Program-made: the position numbers and the translations under genes | DNA from: Chitinophagales bacterium | GTDB lineage: Bacteria > Bacteroidota > Bacteroidia > Chitinophagales > Chitinophagaceae | Assembly: GCA_015655015.1 (NCBI GenBank) | Contig: JAATFV010000122.1 | Location: 1-64,000, forward strand | Direction: 5' to 3' | Length of the DNA: 64,000 nt | The notes under the pieces: model-generated | The model's database searches: none | What the model saw: only the letters and a program-made list of their open reading frames with translations | What the model was told of the DNA's origin: nothing | Shown here: one piece after another, positions 59,423 through 64,000 of the stretch | Layout: each line of letters opens with the position of its first letter | Position numbering within the stretch: the stretch's first letter is position 1

Positions 59423-60025
59423 TTGTCCAAAGAAAACGCATATAGTGAACAGGAACTGCTGCAATTGGTAGCAAAAGGTGACAGACAGGCTTACCATCAA
59501 TTGTTTGACCGCTACTGGGACCAGGTCTATGGGGCAGGCCTGCATTTGACAAAATCACCCGAACAATCCAAAGATCTCGCACAGGATATCTTCCTGAAAA
59601 TATGGGACCTTCGCTCAAAATTGCCTTCCATCAGGAATTTTAACGGGTATTTATATACTATCACGAAGAACCTGGTTCATGACCAGCTGAGAACCCACGT
59701 TTTCCGGGAGTCCAACAAAGAATTCCTAACATTCTATTTTGCCGACCACACCTCGTCTCCCCACGAACAGCTGGAGCAGAAACAATTAGGCGACATCCTC
59801 CACCAGGCTATTAACAATCTCCCCCCCAAGCTCCACCAGGTATTCACCTTAAGCCGTTTCGAAGGCCTGAGCCATGAAGAGATCGGCAAACGGCTGCATA
59901 TCAGCCCCCTCTCCTCTAAAACATATATGACCCGGGCTCTGATCGTCCTCCGAAGACAAATCGCTGAAAATCAATGGAAACTGCTGTCTATCATTGCCAT
60001 TTCGGTAAATTTTTTCCCTTTTTGA
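59423..60025 (+). CDS. ECF (FecI-like) RNA polymerase sigma factor
   Basis: About 200 residues. Region 2: DRQAYHQLFDRYWDQVYGAG and QSKDLAQDIFLKIWDLRSKL, then FNGYLYTITKNLVHDQLR. Region 4: LPPKLHQVFTLSRFEGLSHE and EIGKRLHISPLSSKTYMTRA, with a hydrophobic tail. It controls the FecR and SusC genes that follow on the plus strand. No ATG is available near the N-terminus; I start at the TTG 59423 because the promoter covers the earlier TTG at 59393. It is divergent from the first sigma locus. Confidence 0.92.
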   Translation: MSKENAYSEQELLQLVAKGDRQAYHQLFDRYWDQVYGAGLHLTKSPEQSKDLAQDIFLKIWDLRSKLPSIRNFNGYLYTITKNLVHDQLRTHVFRESNKEFLTFYFADHTSSPHEQLEQKQLGDILHQAINNLPPKLHQVFTLSRFEGLSHEEIGKRLHISPLSSKTYMTRALIVLRRQIAENQWKLLSIIAISVNFFPF

Positions 60026-60111
60026 TTTTTTTTCAAAAGGATGTTTTCTTTTTCGTCCTCCATCCGTCTTTATCTCTGAACCCGGTGTGATGACTACCCC
60101 AGACACCGCAA

Positions 60112-61425
60112 ATGGTTAATATGCCTGATAGTAAACTAACTGACCTTTTTAAAAAATATCTGGAGGATAGCCTCACTCCGGAGGAATTTTCTCAATTATA
60201 TGAAAAGATCCGGGCAGGGTATGATCCCGAAGATCTGGACAAACTGCTGGAAACTACCTTCTCCAATCCCGCATTTTCCGCTCCCGCAGCTGACTATGAT
60301 AAAAAAGAAGTTTTTACTTCCTTACTGACAAAGATCGAAGAAAAAGAGAGGACTGAGCTTGCGCAGCCACCTGTCATCCCAATATACCGCAGACGCCGGA
60401 TGACCGGAGCGGCCGCCGCCCTTATCTTCTTACTGGCAGGCAGTAGTTATTGGATCTTCCATCAACGAAATCTTTCATCCCCCCTGGTGATTGAAAAAAA
60501 AGAGATCCGGTTTGACGCCCCTCCCGGAAAGAGCGGTGCGATCCTCACTCTTGCCAACGGCCAGCAGGTAGAGCTGGACAGTACACAAAATGGAGCCCTC
60601 ACCCAACAGGGCAATGCCCGGCTGTTAAAGCAAGGGGGGAAATTAAGCTACCATACGGAAGGTCGGACTTGCCGTCCCCCGGAAAATGAAAATGCCCCTT
60701 CTGCTAATTCCACCGTCATATATAACAGCATCAGCACGCCCCGGGGAAGACAATTTGAGCTGGTCCTGTCAGACGGCACCCATGTCTCGCTCAATGCCGC
60801 CAGCTCGATCCGCTTCCCCACCTCTTTCACCGGTAAAGAAAGACGGGTCGAAGTCTCGGGCGAAGCCTATTTCGAAGTAGCAAAAAATATGTCCATGCCC
60901 TTTATCGTATCCCTGCCTTCTCCGGCAGGTACTTCCCCTTTAGCGGGGCAGGAAGGCAGTACTCCCCCTTTAGGGGGCAGGGGGGTAGGGGGTGGGGGGG
61001 TAGTGCAGGTTTTAGGCACACACTTCAACGTCTCCGCTTATAACGATGAGAACAATATCAGCGCCACCTTACTGGAAGGATCCATAAAATTCAGCAGCGG
61101 GACACAGGAGGCGTTGCTGACTCCCGGCGAACAGGGAAAAATAGACAGGGGCACATCGGTCCTGTCCCATAAAAAAGTCGATGTCGACGAAGTGATCGCC
61201 TGGACAAAAGGCCGGTTAGCTATCAACAATTCGGATCTCTCTGTCCTGATGCGCCAGATCTCCCGCTGGTATGACGTAGATGTGGTCTTTCAGGGAAATA
61301 TTCCAAACGTGCGTATCGGCGGCTTCCTTCACCGGGATGTGAATTTATCGACTGTCCTGGATTTCCTGGCGGAGAACGGCGTACATTTTAGAGCGGAAGG
61401 GAAAACGATCACCATATTACCATAA
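60112..61425 (+). CDS. FecR-family anti-sigma factor with REP-like insert
   Basis: A 437-residue inner-membrane anti-sigma factor. A sigma-binding helical region is followed by a membrane helix (MTGAAAALIFLLAGSSYWIF, about 97-116). The FecR domain contains FDAPPGKSGAILTLANGQQV, LVLSDGTHVSLNAASSIRFP and VQVLGTHFNVSAYNDEN, and the C-terminal DUF4974 region contains NVRIGGFLHRDVNLSTVLDF. Between VSLPSP and VVQVLGTHF it carries about 20 extra residues (GTSPLAGQEGSTPPLGGRG then VGGGG) that are absent from the FecR at 56141-57445. They are encoded by two hairpin units and a G-run. It is 86 bases behind the sigma gene. Confidence 0.93.
   Translation: MVNMPDSKLTDLFKKYLEDSLTPEEFSQLYEKIRAGYDPEDLDKLLETTFSNPAFSAPAADYDKKEVFTSLLTKIEEKERTELAQPPVIPIYRRRRMTGAAAALIFLLAGSSYWIFHQRNLSSPLVIEKKEIRFDAPPGKSGAILTLANGQQVELDSTQNGALTQQGNARLLKQGGKLSYHTEGRTCRPPENENAPSANSTVIYNSISTPRGRQFELVLSDGTHVSLNAASSIRFPTSFTGKERRVEVSGEAYFEVAKNMSMPFIVSLPSPAGTSPLAGQEGSTPPLGGRGVGGGGVVQVLGTHFNVSAYNDENNISATLLEGSIKFSSGTQEALLTPGEQGKIDRGTSVLSHKKVDVDEVIAWTKGRLAINNSDLSVLMRQISRWYDVDVVFQGNIPNVRIGGFLHRDVNLSTVLDFLAENGVHFRAEGKTITILP
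60925..61001 (+). repeat. REP-like hairpin repeat and G-quadruplex tract inside FecR gene
   Basis: Two units of about 31 bases each hold a C-run/G-run hairpin: CCCCTTTAGCGGGG in the first and CCCCCTTTAGGGGG in the second. They are followed by four G-runs (5, 6, 5 and 7 Gs) separated by CA, TA and T at 60973-61000. The whole insert keeps the FecR reading frame. Confidence 0.8.
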
Positions 61426-61639
61426 AATTACAGGCTGGAACAGACCGGCCTGCTATCGGTTAAAGCCGGATTTTTTAACTAAACGATGCATATGAAGATA
61501 TAGAAAAGCCCCCCAACGGACTGACCAAAAAAAACCGGATCCTGTTTGCAGCAGAACCCGGAAAATAGTTGGCCATCCGGTACAACCAGACACTTGCAAA
61601 AATGACTGTTTAACTTTCAAAACCCAACTTCCCAAAAGT

Positions 61640-64000
61640 ATGCAATTGCTTGTATATGGCAAAGCCCCTGTGCTTACAGGGCTTTGGTCCGCCAAACATA
61701 TGTTAATTATGAAATTAACGGCTATTTTAATCCTGACCGCATCGCTCCATGTAAGTGCAGCCGGTTATTCCCAGGAAGTAACCATCTCCTCCAGGAGCAT
61801 CACGCTGGAAAAGGCCTTTAAGCTGATCGAAGATCAGACAGGGTTCTCTTTTCTATGGAATGAAAGTCATCTCAACAAATCGCACACCATCAGCATCGAT
61901 CTGAAAGAGGTCTCCCTGACCAGGGCCCTGGATAGCTGTATCCGGGGGCTGGGCCTGTCGTACAAGATCAGGGGCAAGGTGGTGATGATAGAGCCGGCGC
62001 CTGTATCCCGGCCGGTGGACAGTTCCCGGCTCCAGGCCCCGCCTGTTGATATAAAAGGGGTCGTCTACAACGAGACCGGTCAACCGCTGGCCGGCGCTAA
62101 CGTCACCGTCAAAGGGACCACAAGAGGCACCGTCACGGATGACAGGGGAGCGTTCACCTTGAGAGGGGTCGATGACCATGCGACCATCGTGATCAGCAAT
62201 ATCGGCTACGAGACCCGGGAAGTAAAGGCGAACGGCAACACTACCATCAGCGTCACCGTGAAGAAGATCGCCAACAGCCTGGATGATGTGGTGATCATCG
62301 GTTATGCTTCCCAGCGAAGGAGGGATGTCACCGGCTCGGTATCCTCGGTCAATGCGGCGCAGATAAAGGATATTCCTGTCACCAACTCCCTGAAGGTGCT
62401 GGAAGGCAGACTGGCCGGCGTAAATATCACCACCACCGAAGGCGGTCCCAATGCAGCCGTTACGATAAAAGTGAGAGGCGGCGGATCCATTACCCAGGAC
62501 AACACTCCCCTGTATGTGGTCGACGGGGTACAAATGGAAGATGCACTCAGCAATATCGCTCCCCAGGATATCGAATCCGTAGACGTATTGAAGGATGCGG
62601 CCGCCACCTCCATCTATGGCGCCCGCGGCGCCAACGGCGTAGTCATTATCACCACCAAAAGCGGCCACGTGATGAAGACGGTAGTGGCTTACAATTATTT
62701 CTATGGGATCAATAAGCTGGCTAAAGAATTCAAGGTGATGAGCCCCAGGGACTTTATTGAATACAACTGGGAAAAGACCAGGGGGGCGCTGATCGACAGC
62801 GTCACCTTTGCCTCGCAATACGGGAATAGCTGGACAGGACTGGATTCCATCCGGAACAAGCCCGCGGTAGACTGGCAAAAAGAGACCTTCGGACGGAACG
62901 CACCGACACAAACCCATAACGTCAGCGTCACCGGCGGCGACAAAGCCACCACCTTCAATATCAGCTTTACGAATAATAATGAGCAGAGCGTCATGATCAA
63001 CTCCAGCTTCAGCAGGAACCTGCTGAATATGCGTTTCGAACACGTCGTTTCCGATAAATTCAAGGTGGGACTGAATTTCTCCTACAACGACCAGGTGGTT
63101 GTAGGCACCGGGACCAGCGTCTCCGGCAGCATCAATAACAACCGGCTCCGTAACTCTGTCAAATACCGGCCATTCCTGGTCAACTCCCTGGATCCTAATG
63201 ACGCCAACGATAAATCGTATTTCGACCTCACCAATTCAACGGGTTACTACCTGATCGATCCGATGCAGTTCGCCAACGCCTCTTACCGGCATAACAAGTC
63301 GGCTATCACCAACATCAGCGGGTATATGAACTATGCGCTCACGGATTATCTGCAGATCCGCACCACCGCCGGCACCAACCGCAACATAGGCAACCTGAAT
63401 GTCTTTGATGACTATATTACCTGGAATGCCATTTCCAATAGCGGCGGACAGCCCATCGTCAATCTCACCAATGCGAATACGACCTCTATCACGGAGAACA
63501 CCGTGCTGAGCTTTTCGAATAACAGCTTCCAGTCGTCATTCAATAAGAATAATTCCATCACCGCCTTGCTGGGACAGGAAATATACCAGCTTTCCGCCCA
63601 CTCACAGCTCGACCAGGTCCGCTACCTTCCCATTGGGATCACCCCGGACAAGGCATTTTCCCAATTGAGCCTCGGGACATCCACACCCCTGTACCCCACG
63701 GCCACCGACTCGAAGAGCAGGATCACCTCTTTCTTTTCCCGGGTAACCTATGCTTACAAGAACAAGTACCTGGCGTCTTTCAATGCCCGCGCCGACGGTT
63801 CTTCCAAATTCGCCCCGGGCCGTCAGTGGGGCTTCTTCCCTTCGGGAGCGGTTGCCTGGCGTATCTCCAATGAACCGTTCTTTCCCGCCGGAAAATTCGC
63901 TACCGACGTAAAGATCCGTCTGAGCTATGGACTGGCAGGCAATAACCGGATCAACGATTTCCTCTACAGTTCCTTATTCGCGTCGAACATTTCGCCGTAC
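61640..64000 (+). CDS. SusC/RagA-family TonB-dependent transporter with STN domain (3' end beyond window)
   Basis: Open from the ATG at 61640 to the window end (787 codons), so partial. A long leader (MQLLVYGKAPVLTGLWSAKH) precedes the signal (MKLTAILILTASLHVSAAGYSQ). The STN domain (LEKAFKLIEDQTGFSFLWNE) follows, then the carboxypeptidase-like domain (VDIKGVVYNETGQPLAGANV), the plug (IIGYASQRRRDVTGSVSSV, DVLKDAAATSIYGARGANGV) and the first part of the barrel. It would be controlled by the sigma and FecR genes just upstream (214-base gap). The downstream SusD and enzymes lie outside the window, so the substrate is unknown. Confidence 0.94.
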   Translation, partial: MQLLVYGKAPVLTGLWSAKHMLIMKLTAILILTASLHVSAAGYSQEVTISSRSITLEKAFKLIEDQTGFSFLWNESHLNKSHTISIDLKEVSLTRALDSCIRGLGLSYKIRGKVVMIEPAPVSRPVDSSRLQAPPVDIKGVVYNETGQPLAGANVTVKGTTRGTVTDDRGAFTLRGVDDHATIVISNIGYETREVKANGNTTISVTVKKIANSLDDVVIIGYASQRRRDVTGSVSSVNAAQIKDIPVTNSLKVLEGRLAGVNITTTEGGPNAAVTIKVRGGGSITQDNTPLYVVDGVQMEDALSNIAPQDIESVDVLKDAAATSIYGARGANGVVIITTKSGHVMKTVVAYNYFYGINKLAKEFKVMSPRDFIEYNWEKTRGALIDSVTFASQYGNSWTGLDSIRNKPAVDWQKETFGRNAPTQTHNVSVTGGDKATTFNISFTNNNEQSVMINSSFSRNLLNMRFEHVVSDKFKVGLNFSYNDQVVVGTGTSVSGSINNNRLRNSVKYRPFLVNSLDPNDANDKSYFDLTNSTGYYLIDPMQFANASYRHNKSAITNISGYMNYALTDYLQIRTTAGTNRNIGNLNVFDDYITWNAISNSGGQPIVNLTNANTTSITENTVLSFSNNSFQSSFNKNNSITALLGQEIYQLSAHSQLDQVRYLPIGITPDKAFSQLSLGTSTPLYPTATDSKSRITSFFSRVTYAYKNKYLASFNARADGSSKFAPGRQWGFFPSGAVAWRISNEPFFPAGKFATDVKIRLSYGLAGNNRINDFLYSSLFASNISPY
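61661..61685 (+). other. Stem-loop at the start of the second susC
   Basis: AAAGCCCCTGT / ACAGGGCTTT with loop GCTT and one bulged C forms a strong stem inside codons 8-16 of the frame started at 61640, before the in-frame ATG at 61700 that begins the signal peptide. It could restrain translation or mark a leader if 61700 or 61709 is the true start. Confidence 0.45.

Noticed and set aside
61853-63043. A 396-residue open frame on the minus strand inside the second SusC gene
   Set aside because: It is fully antisense to a clear TonB-dependent transporter, has no start context or family motif, and arises from codon bias of the sense gene.

Overview
The window looks like chromosomal DNA from a member of the Bacteroidota, most likely Chitinophagales or a relative. 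The reasons are two SusC/SusD-type uptake loci driven by FecI/FecR regulators, a gliding-motility-type C-terminal sorting domain, TlpA-family thioredoxins, many lipoprotein or Sec leaders of the MKK type, and promoters matching the Bacteroidota TTG-N19-TAnnTTTG pattern. Most of the DNA is moderately G+C-rich. Several islands (about 2.6-4.4 kb, 12.6-15.5 kb, 20-22.4 kb and 58.6-59.3 kb) are visibly more A+T-rich and carry defence-like, toxin-antitoxin or broken genes.

Layout, left to right. 0-2.6 kb: a fusion of an amidotransferase-like domain to a DsbD-like domain, plus a TlpA thioredoxin. 2.7-5.2 kb: a translationally coupled pair (DUF4365-like nuclease fold plus unknown protein) and a twice-frameshifted aspartic-protease gene. 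5.5-12.6 kb: GH95 fucosidase, cation P-type ATPase, esterase/SMP-30 fusion. 12.6-15.4 kb: an A+T-rich minus-strand island with an XRE regulator, an SMC/OLD-like ATPase, a TOPRIM/DUF4276-like protein and a GT25-like protein. This is the best candidate in the window for a poorly described (defence-type) system. 15.5-20 kb: DUF92, DUF1415, MATE transporter, two tiny ORFs, GAPDH. 20-22.3 kb: decayed ATPase, S1/P1 nuclease, MntA with a broken HepT. 22.4-34.4 kb: phosphoesterase, a phosphonatase-like/ADH/DUF5690/phosphatase/esterase run, a type-B sorting-domain adhesin-like protein, GMC oxidoreductase, and an unknown membrane protein.

34.4-58.2 kb is an almost unbroken minus-strand block. It reads ECF sigma, FecR, SusC, SusD, two paralogous ~900-residue putative glycoside hydrolases (one Tat, one Sec), a beta-propeller/YhcH fusion, lactate permease, LutA-LutB-LutC, malate synthase (one frameshift), a 104-bp triple repeat, GH51 arabinofuranosidase and a 2-hydroxyacid dehydrogenase. 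Gaps within the block are mostly 2-60 bases or 4-base overlaps. This suggests that uptake and cleavage of a uronate- or arabinose-containing glycan is coupled to oxidation of lactate/glycolate-type products and to glyoxylate assimilation. A PIN-type toxin-antitoxin pair separates this block from a second, divergent sigma-FecR-SusC locus, whose SusC runs off the right end.

At least four genes are interrupted by apparent single-base deletions, so either gene decay or assembly indels must be considered. Short in-frame repeats encoding Gly/Ala/Ser/Thr/Pro-rich linkers recur inside otherwise conserved enzymes across the window.
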